DNA from: Salinibaculum sp. SYNS191 | GTDB lineage: Archaea > Halobacteriota > Halobacteria > Halobacteriales > Haloarculaceae | Length of the DNA: 64,000 bases | NCBI RefSeq assembly: GCF_037338445.1 | Contig: NZ_CP147838.1 | Span: 3,596,001 to 3,660,000, forward strand | Direction: 5' to 3' | Part shown: positions 32,545-40,933 of the stretch, piece by piece | How positions within the stretch are numbered: the first letter of the stretch is position 1 | How the letters are laid out: every line of letters starts with the position of its first letter | Notes under the pieces: model-generated | What the model was told of the DNA's origin: nothing | What the model saw: the letters and a program-made list of their open reading frames with translations, nothing else | Database searches by the model: none | Position numbers and translations under genes: made by a program

Positions 32545-33584
32545 TGATGGAGATATTCGGCGTCAGCGCGACCCTGCTGGCGACCTTCGCGGGGTTCGGG
32601 TTGCTCATCGGCATCCTGTTCGGGTTCTTCGGGATGGGCGGCTCGTTCCTCGTCACGCCGGCGCTGCTGGTGATGGGCTACGAGCCCAGCGTCGCCGTCG
32701 GGTCCGGGCTGGCTTTCGTCTTCGGGACGTCGGTCATCGCCACGCTCAAACACCGTGACCTCGGCCAGGTCGACTACAAGCTCGGCGTGTTGATGATCGC
32801 CGGCACCACGGCCGGCATCGAAGTCGGCAAACTCGGGCTGGAGTACCTCCAGGACATCGGCGTCGCCGACACGATCGTCAGCGTCGCTTACGTCCTCCTG
32901 CTGGGTGGCATCGGGGCCTTCGTGACGCGCGAGGCACTCAAGGCCGGCGGCGGGGGCGGAATCGACCACGACGTCGACGAAGACGCCGACGCGGAGGACG
33001 CGGACATCCCCGAGATTGCACAGAAGATACAGTCCTACCGCATCCCGCCGATGATGGAGCTACGGGGCGGCTTCAAGGCGTCGCTGTGGATGATACTGCT
33101 CGTCGCGTTCGCGACCGGACTGCTCTCCGGGTTCCTGGGCGTCGGCGGCGGCTTCATCCGCATGCCCGCGCTGTTCTACCTCATCGGCGTGCCGGTCCCC
33201 GTCGCTGTCGGGACGGACCTCTTCGAGATCGTCTTCTCGGGAGGTATCGGGAGCTTCCTGTACGCGCAGTCCGGGGCCGTCGACCTGAGCATCGTCGTCC
33301 CGTTGCTCGCGGGGAGCGCACTCGGCGCGCGCATCGGCGCGACGGCGACGAGTCTCGTCGAGGAGGACGACATCAAGGTGTACTTCGGCGTGATGCTGTT
33401 GCTCGGTGCCATCGCCGTCGCGGTCCGGAAGATCGGCGGCGTGTTGGACCTCCCGGTGCTGGACACGGTGAGCCTGCTCATCATCCTCGGCGCGGCCCTG
33501 CTGGTCAGCGGCGCTGTCTCCTACAGCGCAGTCCGGGAACTCCGCGAGGAAGCCCAGGACAGGTCGGTCGCGGCTGACGTCTGA
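32544..33584 (+). CDS. TauE/SafE-family sulfite/sulfonate exporter
   Basis: 346 residues with eight or nine membrane spans in two inverted halves. Each half has a glycine-rich signature: FGFFGMGGSFLVTPALLVMG and GFLGVGGGFIRMPALFYLIG. An acidic cytosolic loop (DHDVDEDADAEDADIPE) lies between. The family exports sulfite, sulfoacetate or related sulfur anions. A Shine-Dalgarno-like GGGGGAG precedes the ATG, and the start overlaps the preceding small gene. A rhodanese/MBL gene follows, suggesting a role in sulfide or persulfide detoxification. Confidence 0.9.
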   Translation: MMEIFGVSATLLATFAGFGLLIGILFGFFGMGGSFLVTPALLVMGYEPSVAVGSGLAFVFGTSVIATLKHRDLGQVDYKLGVLMIAGTTAGIEVGKLGLEYLQDIGVADTIVSVAYVLLLGGIGAFVTREALKAGGGGGIDHDVDEDADAEDADIPEIAQKIQSYRIPPMMELRGGFKASLWMILLVAFATGLLSGFLGVGGGFIRMPALFYLIGVPVPVAVGTDLFEIVFSGGIGSFLYAQSGAVDLSIVVPLLAGSALGARIGATATSLVEEDDIKVYFGVMLLLGAIAVAVRKIGGVLDLPVLDTVSLLIILGAALLVSGAVSYSAVRELREEAQDRSVAADV

Positions 33585-33723
33585 CGCTCGCTTCTCCATC
33601 CCTTCTGTATTGCGAATATTTCACAACACTACTTGTGCGGCCCAGCCGCTGCTGAGGCTATTTCTGATAAATAACCGCGTTGTTACGGCTCCGTCTCCTT
33701 TGGCCATTTTTCACCTCGTAGTT

Positions 33724-33752
33724 AGTATTGTACAAAACAAGCAAGATATATG
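33724..33752 (+). promoter_or_regulatory. Promoter of rhodanese-MBL gene with TTGTACAA palindrome
   Basis: AGTATTGTACAA (33724-33735; core TTGTACAA is a perfect palindrome) precedes the TATA box GATATATG (33745-33752), which is about 31 bases from the ATG at 33782. Eleven of twelve bases match AGTATTGTGCAA before the TauE operon, and TTGTGCAA recurs by the Usp promoter. A shared operator is inferred. Confidence 0.5.
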
Positions 33753-33781
33753 TACCCCCAGGCCCAAGCGATGAGCGTAAC

Positions 33782-34975
33782 ATGGAACCAGAGGACTTCC
33801 CGACACCGGACGTCGAGGTCGACGAAATCGCCCCAGCGGAACTCAAGGAGCAAATCGACAGCGGCGACCCAGTCACTATCCTCGACACCCGGATGAACAG
33901 CGACTTCGACGAGTGGCACATCGACGGTCCCTCCGTGGACATCGCGAACGTCCCGTACTTCCACTTCCTCGACGACGAGGTCGACGACGACGTCATGGAA
34001 CAGATTCCCACGGGCGACCCGCTGGTCGTGCTCTGTGCCAAGGGCGGTGCCAGCGAGTACGTCGCCGGCGTGCTGGCAGAAGCCGGCCGCGACGTCGTCC
34101 ACCTCGAAGAGGGCATGAACGGCTGGGCGCGCATCTACGAGCGCACGCCGGTCACACGGTACGACGGTCCCGGCGACCTCTACCAGTACCAGCGCCCCTC
34201 CAGCGGCTGTCTCGGCTACCTCGCCGTCTCCGATGGTGAGGCCGCAGTCATCGACCCGCTCCGGGCGTTCACCGACCGGTATCTCGACGACGCCGAGGAC
34301 CTGGGCGTCGACCTGACCTACGCCTTCGACACCCACATCCACGCGGACCACATCAGCGGCGTCCGCGACCTCCACGAGCGCGGCGTCACCGGCGTCGTGC
34401 CGGAGGAGGCCCGCCCACGCGGCGTCACCTACGTCGACGAGGTCGAGACCGCCGAGGACGGCGAGACGTACGCCGTCGGCGACATCGAGATAGACGTCGT
34501 CTACACGCCCGGTCACACCTCGGGCATGACGTCCTACCTCGTCGGCGACAGCCTGCTGGCGACGGGCGACGGCCTGTTCGTCGAGAGCGTCGCCCGGCCC
34601 GACCTGGAGGAGGGCGACGAGGGCGCGCCCGACGCGGCCCGTCAGCTCTACGAGACGCTCCAGACGAAGGTCCTGCCGCTCGACGACGACGTGCTCATCG
34701 GCGGCGCACACTTCAGCGACGCCGCCGAGCCGGCCGACGACGGAACCTACACCGCGCCCATCGGCGAACTGGAAGCGGAGATGGACGCGCTCACGATGGA
34801 CGAGGAGGAGTTCGTCGACCTCATCCTCTCGGACATGCCGCCGCGGCCGGCGAACTACGAGGACATCATCGCGACCAACCTGGGCCAGCAGACGGCCGAC
34901 GACGACGAGGCCTTCGAACTCGAACTCGGTCCCAACAACTGTGCGGCCAGCCAGGACGCCCTGACCGGCGACTGA
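33782..34975 (+). CDS. Rhodanese-metallo-beta-lactamase fusion (persulfide dioxygenase-like)
   Basis: 397 residues. The N-terminal rhodanese domain (about 15-125) has the active Cys in LVVLCAKGGASEYVAG. The metallo-beta-lactamase domain (about 140-320) has THIHADHISGVRDL, VYTPGHTSGMTSYLVGD and GGAHFSDAAE, with metal His/Asp residues. Fusions of this type oxidise glutathione- or other persulfides (ETHE1/Blh/CstB type). The C-terminal 60 residues include DMPPRPANYEDIIATNLG, a CstB-like segment. It follows TauE, which can export the sulfite product. Confidence 0.88.
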   Translation: MEPEDFPTPDVEVDEIAPAELKEQIDSGDPVTILDTRMNSDFDEWHIDGPSVDIANVPYFHFLDDEVDDDVMEQIPTGDPLVVLCAKGGASEYVAGVLAEAGRDVVHLEEGMNGWARIYERTPVTRYDGPGDLYQYQRPSSGCLGYLAVSDGEAAVIDPLRAFTDRYLDDAEDLGVDLTYAFDTHIHADHISGVRDLHERGVTGVVPEEARPRGVTYVDEVETAEDGETYAVGDIEIDVVYTPGHTSGMTSYLVGDSLLATGDGLFVESVARPDLEEGDEGAPDAARQLYETLQTKVLPLDDDVLIGGAHFSDAAEPADDGTYTAPIGELEAEMDALTMDEEEFVDLILSDMPPRPANYEDIIATNLGQQTADDDEAFELELGPNNCAASQDALTGD

Positions 34976-35146
34976 ATCTCTCCTCGCGCGCCGTAGCGCG
35001 CACGGTCCCCTTCACGCTCCCCCCTGACGTTTCACACGAGCCGTCGTCGGTTCTGACGGCTCTCACACGCGGCAACGGCGCTGACCGCTCACGAATCAGC
35101 GTTTACTCGCTTCCTACTGGACGTCGAAAAGAGAGCCGTCGTCGCC

Positions 35147-36001
35147 TCAGCGCACCCTCGTCGGCGGGACGAGGAGCACGTTGCAGTTCGCCTTCGCGGT
35201 CACTTCCTCGGAGACGCTCCCGAGCAGGAGCCGCCGCATCGGACTCCGGCCGCGCGACCCCATGAGAATCGTGGTCGGCTGGACCTCCTTCTCGACGGCG
35301 AGTATCTCCTCGGTGGCCTCGCCCTCCCGGACGAGCACGCGCGTGTCGATGCCCTTCGCTTCGAGTTGCTCGGCCAGCGCCTCCAGTCGCTCCTCCGCGT
35401 CCGCGACGGCCTCCTCGTTGCTGCCCGCCCGCCGTTCCGGTGGCGCGACGTGCAACAGTGTCGCCTCCTTCGTCGCCTCGGTGAGGTTGTCGAACTGTTC
35501 GAAGGCGCGCTCGGCGTTCTCGGAGAAGTCGGTCGCGTACAGCACTCGCTCGAAGAGGTGCTCGTTGGCGACTTCGTGGTCGTCGTCGCCCTCGACGATT
35601 CGCTGGAGCAGGAGCGGTCGGACCGACGTCCGAGCCACGTTCCTCGCGGTTCCGCCGATGAACCGCTGTTCGAGCGGGCTCTGCCCGCGGGACCCCACGA
35701 TGATGAGGTCGGCGTCGATCCGGTCGGCCAGCCCGTTGATGCGACGGTGCGGTGTCCCGCGCATCACGTGGGTGTTCACCGTGAACCCCTCCTCTTCGAG
35801 CAGTCGCTGCTGGCGGGCGAGTCCCTTCTTGGTCCGCCCCCCCACGTCACTGCCGGGCATCCCCACGGTGACGTTCGGGCTGGTCACCGTTATGAGGTCG
35901 AACTCGTCGATGCCGTAGCGTTCGAGACACTCCAGACACGTCCGCGAACTGATTGCGGCCTCGATGGCGTCGGACAGGTCGGTTGCGAATACTGCGCGCA
36001 T
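35147..36001 (-). CDS. Tandem universal stress protein (two UspA domains)
   Basis: 284 residues forming two UspA folds. Domain 1 begins MRAVFATDLSDAIEAAI and contains LIIVGSRGQSPLEQRFIGGT. Domain 2 begins RVLYATDFSENAERAFEQF and contains ILMGSRGRSPMRRLLLGS, ending NVLLVPPTRVR. Both have the G-x2-G-x9-G(S/T) ATP-binding pattern. A TATA-like TAAATACG lies 26 bases upstream and a TTGCACAA element just beyond it. Usp proteins are cytosolic; the exact job is unknown, and nearby sulfur genes suggest a stress or redox context. Confidence 0.88.
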   Translation of the reverse strand: MRAVFATDLSDAIEAAISSRTCLECLERYGIDEFDLITVTSPNVTVGMPGSDVGGRTKKGLARQQRLLEEEGFTVNTHVMRGTPHRRINGLADRIDADLIIVGSRGQSPLEQRFIGGTARNVARTSVRPLLLQRIVEGDDDHEVANEHLFERVLYATDFSENAERAFEQFDNLTEATKEATLLHVAPPERRAGSNEEAVADAEERLEALAEQLEAKGIDTRVLVREGEATEEILAVEKEVQPTTILMGSRGRSPMRRLLLGSVSEEVTAKANCNVLLVPPTRVR

Positions 36002-36132
36002 GTCTTCCCCTTGGTGGAACAACGTATTTAGTCTTGTGCAATATATACAATATATGTGGTCGCGTCTCGGTAGCAGTCGTCCCCACCGCGGTGTCGAACG
36101 ATTAATGACGAGGCCGGGGAAAGGGAGCGGAC

Positions 36133-37287
36133 ATGACACGAGACGCCGGTGAACCGTGGGCCGTCACCGCGAAGGACCGCCGAGCGCTCGCCCGCTCGCT
36201 CCGGTCCCGGGACGCGTCGGCGGCCGTCGTGACGGTGGCCGCCGTCGAGGGCTCGGCCTACCGGCGGCCGGGTGCGAAGATGGTCGTCCCTGCGGGCGGC
36301 GAACCGGTCGGGGCGGTGACGGCGGGTTGTCTGGAGGGGCCGGCGGTCGACGTCGCGACGACCGTCATCGAGAGCGGACGACCCCGCACCGAAGTGTTCG
36401 ACATGACCGCCGACGATTCGGGCGAGTGGGGCCTGGGACTCGGCTGTAACGGCGTCATCGACCTGTTCGTGGAACCCCTCGACGCGAGCCTCGACCCGGT
36501 GCTCGACGTCCTCGCTGACGGCGAACCTGTGACAGTCGTGACCGTGGTCGAGGCCGGCGAGGACGAACTCGTCGGGAGCCGCGTCCTCGTCACCCGCGAC
36601 GGCACTGTCCGCGACGTGCCGGCGCGACGGCGAGTGCCCGACGGACTCCTCGACGACGCGGCCGACACTATCGAGCAGGTCCGCGGAACTGCAGCGACGC
36701 AGACGGCGGAGGTGGGCAGCGGTGCGACGCTGCTGGTCGACGGCCTCCAGCCCGTTCCGACGGTCCTCGCCGTCGGCAGCCAGCCCGACGTCGAACCCGT
36801 GACGCGGTTCGCGGACGACGTCGGGTTCCGGGTCGTCGTGTACTCCCCCCGCGGAGCGACCGACGAATCCACGTTCCCCCGCGCCGACATCGTGCGGACG
36901 GGTAATCCGTCCGACGTCGCCGACGTCGTCGAGACTCCCGAGCACACGTACGCGGTGGTCATGTCCCACAATCTGGTCGACGACCGGCTGGCGGTCGAGG
37001 CGCTGCTCGACCGGGCCGCGCTCCCCTACGTCGGACTCATGGGGCCGCGAAAGCGGTTCGACAGCCTCCGTGACCTCCTTGCCGACGATGGCGTCGCGCT
37101 CCCGGCCGAGGCGCTGGAGCGCATCTCGACGCCGGTCGGCCTCGACCTCGGGGGCGGCACACCGGCCGAAATCGCGCTCAGCGTCGTCGGCGAAGTCGTC
37201 GCGGTCAGCAACGGCCGCGCTGGCGGTCGTCTGAGCGACCGGGCGGGACCGATTCACCCCCGCACCGCCGTCGACGGCGGGGACTGA
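36133..37287 (+). CDS. XdhC/CoxI-family molybdoenzyme accessory protein
   Basis: 384 residues. The N-terminal XdhC domain has VEGSAYRRPGAKMVVPAGG, TAGCLEG and GLGLGCNGVIDLFVEPLD with the conserved Gly and Cys. The C-terminal Rossmann domain has TVLAVGSQPDVEPVTRFA, AVVMSHNLVDDRLAVEALL, YVGLMGPRKRFDSL and LDLGGGTPAEIALSVVGEVV. These proteins insert or sulfurate Mo-cofactor in xanthine-dehydrogenase-type enzymes. It converges with the MobA-like gene, ending three bases away; no molybdoenzyme subunit is in the window. Confidence 0.9.
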   Translation: MTRDAGEPWAVTAKDRRALARSLRSRDASAAVVTVAAVEGSAYRRPGAKMVVPAGGEPVGAVTAGCLEGPAVDVATTVIESGRPRTEVFDMTADDSGEWGLGLGCNGVIDLFVEPLDASLDPVLDVLADGEPVTVVTVVEAGEDELVGSRVLVTRDGTVRDVPARRRVPDGLLDDAADTIEQVRGTAATQTAEVGSGATLLVDGLQPVPTVLAVGSQPDVEPVTRFADDVGFRVVVYSPRGATDESTFPRADIVRTGNPSDVADVVETPEHTYAVVMSHNLVDDRLAVEALLDRAALPYVGLMGPRKRFDSLRDLLADDGVALPAEALERISTPVGLDLGGGTPAEIALSVVGEVVAVSNGRAGGRLSDRAGPIHPRTAVDGGD

Positions 37288-37290
37288 CCG

Positions 37291-37959
37291 TCAGTTGTCG
37301 AGGACGTCACCGGGACTGTCGACGTCCCGTCGCACCCCCGGGTCGTCCGTCTCGACGAGAGCGCTCTCCGCCGCCGTGAGCAGTATCTCCCGCCCGCCCA
37401 CGTCGCCGGACAGCGAACGGAGGGCGTCGAAGTGCGCCGCGTCGAAGAGGACGGGATTGCCACGGTCTCCCCGGTAGGCTGCTGCAAGCGCCGTGTACTC
37501 CCCGCTCTCGTAGGTCGCGACGAGCCTGGCGACCGTCCGGACCGACACTGACGGCATGTCCCCGAGCGCGACGAGCACGGCGTCGGCTCCGTTGCGCTGG
37601 GCGACGTCGACGCCGGTGCGAACGGACGTGCTCTGTCCCTCGCCGTAGTCCGGGTTCTCGGCGACCCGAACGTCGACAGCCGCGAGCGCCTCCCCGACCC
37701 GCGCCGCCTCGTGGCCCACCACGACGACGACGTCGGTGAGGTGGCCCGCGAGCAACGGTTCCGCGGCGTGTCGGACGAGCGGCTGTCCGCCTACCGTCTG
37801 GAGGAGTTTGTTCCGGCCCTCGAAACGGGTACTGGTCCCGGCGGCCAGCACCACACCCCAGACGTCGGCACTCCCCTCGGGTTGCGTGGACGGCTGCGAC
37901 ACGACCGGCAGGGACTCCTCCGCCGCCGCCGGGTCGGTCCGCGAAGCGTCCTCGGTCAT
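37291..37959 (-). CDS. MobA-like/MocA-type nucleotidyltransferase for Mo cofactor
   Basis: 222 residues. The nucleotidyltransferase loop is GVVLAAGTSTRFEGRNKLLQ (near 33-52), followed by VVVVVGHEAARVGEAL, GQSTSVRTGVD, VLVALGDMPSVSVRTVARLV (metal Asp) and GDRGNPVLFDAAHFDALR. The pattern fits MocA/CoxC-type molybdopterin cytidylyltransferases. The N-terminal 30 residues are acidic and disordered-looking; the start MTEDASRTDP is the first reasonable ATG. It is opposite to XdhC, with which it shares a pathway. Confidence 0.87.
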   Translation of the reverse strand: MTEDASRTDPAAAEESLPVVSQPSTQPEGSADVWGVVLAAGTSTRFEGRNKLLQTVGGQPLVRHAAEPLLAGHLTDVVVVVGHEAARVGEALAAVDVRVAENPDYGEGQSTSVRTGVDVAQRNGADAVLVALGDMPSVSVRTVARLVATYESGEYTALAAAYRGDRGNPVLFDAAHFDALRSLSGDVGGREILLTAAESALVETDDPGVRRDVDSPGDVLDN

Positions 37960-38071
37960 GTCACTCCCTTCGCCCGGGGAGGCAAAAGCGTTCCCGCGCA
38001 CTGGCGTCGAGAGGGCCCGAAGCCGGCTTCGAGTGCCAACCCTCTTTGTGCCTGCGGCCCGAGTAGTGGAT

Positions 38072-38350
38072 ATGCAGTGGAGGCTCTTTGCGACGCTCGC
38101 GGAAGCCGCGGGGGAGGCCGAGGCCGCCGTCCCCACCGAGGGTGAGGTCACACTACGTGAGGCGTTCGACGCGCTCCTGGAAACGCATCCGAGTCTGGAA
38201 CCGGAGGTCTTCGACGAGGAGGGTCACCTCTACGACCACGTCCGCCTCCTCGTCGACGGGAGCGACCCCTTCGCCACGGGCGAGGGCTGGGACACGACCG
38301 TCGACGGCGACACCGAACTCGCCCTGTTCCCACCGGTCAGCGGAGGGTAG
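38072..38350 (+). CDS. MoaD/ThiS-family ubiquitin-like protein (SAMP)
   Basis: 92 residues. It begins MQWRLFATLAEAAGEAE and ends LALFPPVSGG. The terminal Gly-Gly is the adenylation and thiocarboxylate/isopeptide site of MoaD and of haloarchaeal small archaeal modifier proteins. The length and beta-grasp pattern (LREAFDALLETHPSLEPEVF, DHVRLLVDG) fit. It starts 112 bases after the MobA-like gene's start on the opposite strand. It may donate sulfur for molybdopterin and/or tag proteins; sequence alone cannot separate these roles. Confidence 0.88.
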   Translation: MQWRLFATLAEAAGEAEAAVPTEGEVTLREAFDALLETHPSLEPEVFDEEGHLYDHVRLLVDGSDPFATGEGWDTTVDGDTELALFPPVSGG

Positions 38351-38813
38351 TCGGCCCCCGCTGCGCTCGCCGGGCTGTCGGTTCCCGCGGCCGCTCGACG
38401 CCAGCACATGGAGAGAGGCGTCTCGCTGGGTCGTGGTTGACCGCGCGCCCGCGCTCTCTCGTCGCCGTCGGCGCTCGTCTGCTCGCCCTGGCTGTCTCCA
38501 CGGCCTCGCGCGCGCCGCTCCCGGCCCGTCCACGGCACTCAGGTCCGGCCGCTCCTCCATCGCCTATCTGTTTGACATGTGTTCGCGGGCGACGTCGTTC
38601 AGCGGCGTCCCACCCCCGGTAGTGCCCGAATACCACCGCATCCAGCGAACGAGTAAAATATACAATTTCTTATATACAGTGCCGAAATTCAGGTTTTGAG
38701 TGGTCGTATGTAACGAACTTTGCAGACATTGTATGTCGTGATTAATGACATATATTCCTACCAGCTGGGAACTGGCTGCCGGTCATATATGTATCTTGTG
38801 TATATGGTAACAT
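38351..38813. other. Intergenic stretch, second half strongly AT-rich
   Basis: About 460 bases. The first 280 are GC-rich with no credible protein. From 38640 on it is AT-rich and rich in TATA/CATATA steps. It includes an inverted repeat TATGTC/GACATA (38732-38737 and 38747-38752). This is the promoter side of the alpha/beta-hydrolase-like gene at 38814. Composition is unlike the genome average. Confidence 0.4.
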
Positions 38814-39461
38814 ATGGTTGTAAACACGAGGCAGTCGATTCATCTGGACGTCGAGGGAGAGCCGGTATACGGCGAATTAGTCGTCCCGGAGGACCCGGCC
38901 GGACTCGTCGTCTTCGCCGCCGGGACGTCCGGGACACGCTACGCGACACTGGAGCGTCGACTCACGGACGCGTTGCACAGGCTCGGAATCGGCTCGGTGG
39001 TCATGGACCTGGTCAGTCACAGGGAGTCGGCTGACCGGGCCACCCGCTCGGACGTGGACCTGCTGACGCGACGCTTCGCCGCACAGGTCGACTGGCTCAC
39101 CGACCAGGAGGTGACAGCGGACCTCGACCTCGCAGTCTGTGGGGTGGACACCGGAGCGGCCGCTGCCGTCGAATACCTCTCCAGTCAGTCCACCGACGTC
39201 GCCGGCCTGGCGGTCCTGAATGGACGACTCGACCTCGTCGCGTCGTCGGTTCCCCGGCTCAATCACCCGATTCTGTTCTTCCTCGAAGGGACCCACCCCC
39301 ACCTGGAGACGAGCTATCGGACTGCCTACGACCGCGCCGGCGTCCCGGACCGACGCAAGCACTTCCTCCACGTCACGAACCAGGACGCGCTCAGTATCGT
39401 CGCCCGCTGGGTGGAGTCGCGCCTCCAGAAGCCCTCCGAACCCGCACCGCGGGCCCACTGA
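38814..39461 (+). CDS. Alpha/beta-hydrolase-fold (dienelactone-hydrolase-like) protein lacking the catalytic triad
   Basis: 215 residues in the order of haloarchaeal DLH-like hydrolases: GELVVPEDPAGLVVFAAGTS, IGSVVMDLVSHRESADR and LLTRRFAAQVDWL, then the nucleophile elbow region CGVDTGAAAAVEYL. The usual G-x-S-x-G Ser is Asp, the later Asp is not evident, and the C-terminal loop reads HVTNQDALSIVARW instead of the normal GxTHLFEEPGAL with His. The fold looks intact, so it may be a binding or regulatory protein. The start ATG at 38814 follows an AT-rich region with several TATA-like sites. Confidence 0.8.
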   Translation: MVVNTRQSIHLDVEGEPVYGELVVPEDPAGLVVFAAGTSGTRYATLERRLTDALHRLGIGSVVMDLVSHRESADRATRSDVDLLTRRFAAQVDWLTDQEVTADLDLAVCGVDTGAAAAVEYLSSQSTDVAGLAVLNGRLDLVASSVPRLNHPILFFLEGTHPHLETSYRTAYDRAGVPDRRKHFLHVTNQDALSIVARWVESRLQKPSEPAPRAH

Positions 39462-39481
39462 CTGCCTCGTCGGGGCCGTCG

Positions 39482-40069
39482 TCAGTTCTCCCCCATCGTC
39501 TCGAACTCGGAACCCGGCTGCATCTCGTCGTACAGCAGCGGCACGGCGAGTACTGTCGCCGCCTTCGCCACCCCGTCGAGGTCCGGCAGGGTGACGTCGA
39601 AGGTGAGGTGCACCGAGAGCGTCCGCCTGCTGACCTCGCCGATGGGTTCGCCTTCGGCCGTCGTGACGTTCATCTGTTGGCCGCTCGGGGTGCCGAGCAG
39701 CGACCGTCCCGCCTCCTCGGTCACGATTCGCGCCGCCACCTCACCGGTCGAGGCCGGCCGGACCTCCCACCGCTCCTCGACCGTGGGGTCCTCCTGGACG
39801 AGCGTCGCCAGCACCGTCCCCGAATCGGCCTCGCGGAGCTCGAAGCGTGTGCGTCCCTCCGTCGGTTCCCCGCGGACGTACTGCAAGACGAGCGTGTCGC
39901 CGTCCCGGAACTCGTACTCCTGCCGTTCGTCGAAGAACCGCCGTCTGGCAGACAGCAACTTCTCGCCCGACGACGTCTTGATGGCGTAGTCGGTCCCGAT
40001 GAGTGCCGACATCACGACGAACGAGTCCCCGGCGAAGTCGACGTCGCTGACCACGTCCGGTGGAGTCAT
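39482..40069 (-). CDS. LURP-one/scramblase-like beta-barrel protein
   Basis: 195 residues. It starts MTPPDVVSDVDFAGDSFVVM, followed by YAIKTSSGEKLLSARRRFF, RFELREADSGTVLATLVQ and EVAARIVTEE. Repeated strand-turn patterns of the type '(Y/F)x(I/V)xxxxGExL' and '(F)ELREADSGxVL' resemble the LOR/Tubby-like family. No membrane span is evident, though the C-terminal LPDLDGVAKAATVLAVPLLYDE is hydrophobic. Function is unknown. The start ATG at 40069 is preferred over 40204. It converges with the alpha/beta-hydrolase gene (20 bases). Confidence 0.65.
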   Translation of the reverse strand: MTPPDVVSDVDFAGDSFVVMSALIGTDYAIKTSSGEKLLSARRRFFDERQEYEFRDGDTLVLQYVRGEPTEGRTRFELREADSGTVLATLVQEDPTVEERWEVRPASTGEVAARIVTEEAGRSLLGTPSGQQMNVTTAEGEPIGEVSRRTLSVHLTFDVTLPDLDGVAKAATVLAVPLLYDEMQPGSEFETMGEN

Positions 40070-40219
40070 GTGCTCTGTCTTACGGCGCTGAACGTATAAT
40101 ACGTATGCCACACTGACTGGATTCGGGGTCACGAGCGCCGGTGCTGCCGCTCGACGAGGTCGGAAACCGGGAGGAGAACGGCAGACGCTCGGTCGCGGAC
40201 CCACCCGCGCGGAGCGAGG

Positions 40220-40372
40220 TCAGTTCGTCGGTGCCTCGACTGTCTCTTCGGCGATAATCGCTCGCTGCGCGGCGGTCCGGATGTGGTACCGGGCCTCCGC
40301 GTCGTCCACCCTCTCCAGTGCTTCGGTGAGGTCTTCCTCCATTCGTTCGAACAGACGGGCCGGGGTACTCAT
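40220..40372 (-). CDS. Small helical protein (50 residues)
   Basis: An ATG at 40372 opens 50 codons: MSTPARLFERMEEDLTEALE, then VDDAEARYHIRTAAQRAI, ending EETVEAPTN. It is acidic with an amphipathic heptad pattern, codon use is typical for the genome, and TTTATT about 28 bases upstream on this strand fits a leaderless mRNA. No family is recognised. It lies 150 bases upstream of the LURP-like gene on the same strand, with a separate promoter. Confidence 0.55.
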   Translation of the reverse strand: MSTPARLFERMEEDLTEALERVDDAEARYHIRTAAQRAIIAEETVEAPTN

Positions 40373-40933
40373 CCTCGACTTCCACGTACGATGAAAACGA
40401 CAATAAATCTATTGGGAATTATATCTATGCTGGAAATAACCCACCCTGACCCGCAGGCACACTCCCCTCACCTCCGGTGCTGGTGCCCGCAAGGGTCACC
40501 GGCGACCCTCGGCCGCGAAACGCCTTCGTCCGCGTCGGGTCAGGAGTTATCGAAATCTGATATGTCGTGGACTTCTCTCCGCGTCGATTACATCTATACC
40601 TCTGTAAGTACCCATTCGGCATCAATTACACATATGCTATATATGTACACGCCAGGAAACTAGTCGAACGTTTAGATTCGTTTCGAAACCGCGAAATTTT
40701 GCACACTGGTGGACGAGAGTCGATATTCGCGTTCCCCACAGCGATACGGGGTGAAGTATCTGATTTCGTGGCAGTACGTGACACCACTCTACTGTATAAC
40801 TATTTTCGATGGGGAATTCCGACGCTTCGATTCCGGGACTCTCGAATATTGAACTTCTGATGGGAATGGGTGGAGAGGACGTACAGTCGGCACGGGTTCG
40901 GTGGGGGAGGGGCGTGGCGGGTCCGTCTGACCG
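40373..40933. other. Long AT-rich intergenic stretch
   Basis: About 560 bases between the small protein gene and the SMC-like gene. Composition falls well below the genome GC level at 40560-40860, with repeated CATATA/TATATG tracts. Open frames of 60-97 codons here are Tyr/Phe/Arg-rich, unlike local proteins, and are not called. It may be a relic of a foreign insertion, or the 3' region of the sph gene (which ends here). Confidence 0.4.

Noticed and set aside
38814..39461. Active dienelactone hydrolase
   Set aside because: Nucleophile Ser, Asp and His segments are all replaced.
40567..40860. 97-codon frame in AT-rich DNA before the SMC-like gene
   Set aside because: Tyr/Phe/Arg-rich with non-haloarchaeal codon use; lies on low-GC DNA where open frames arise by chance.
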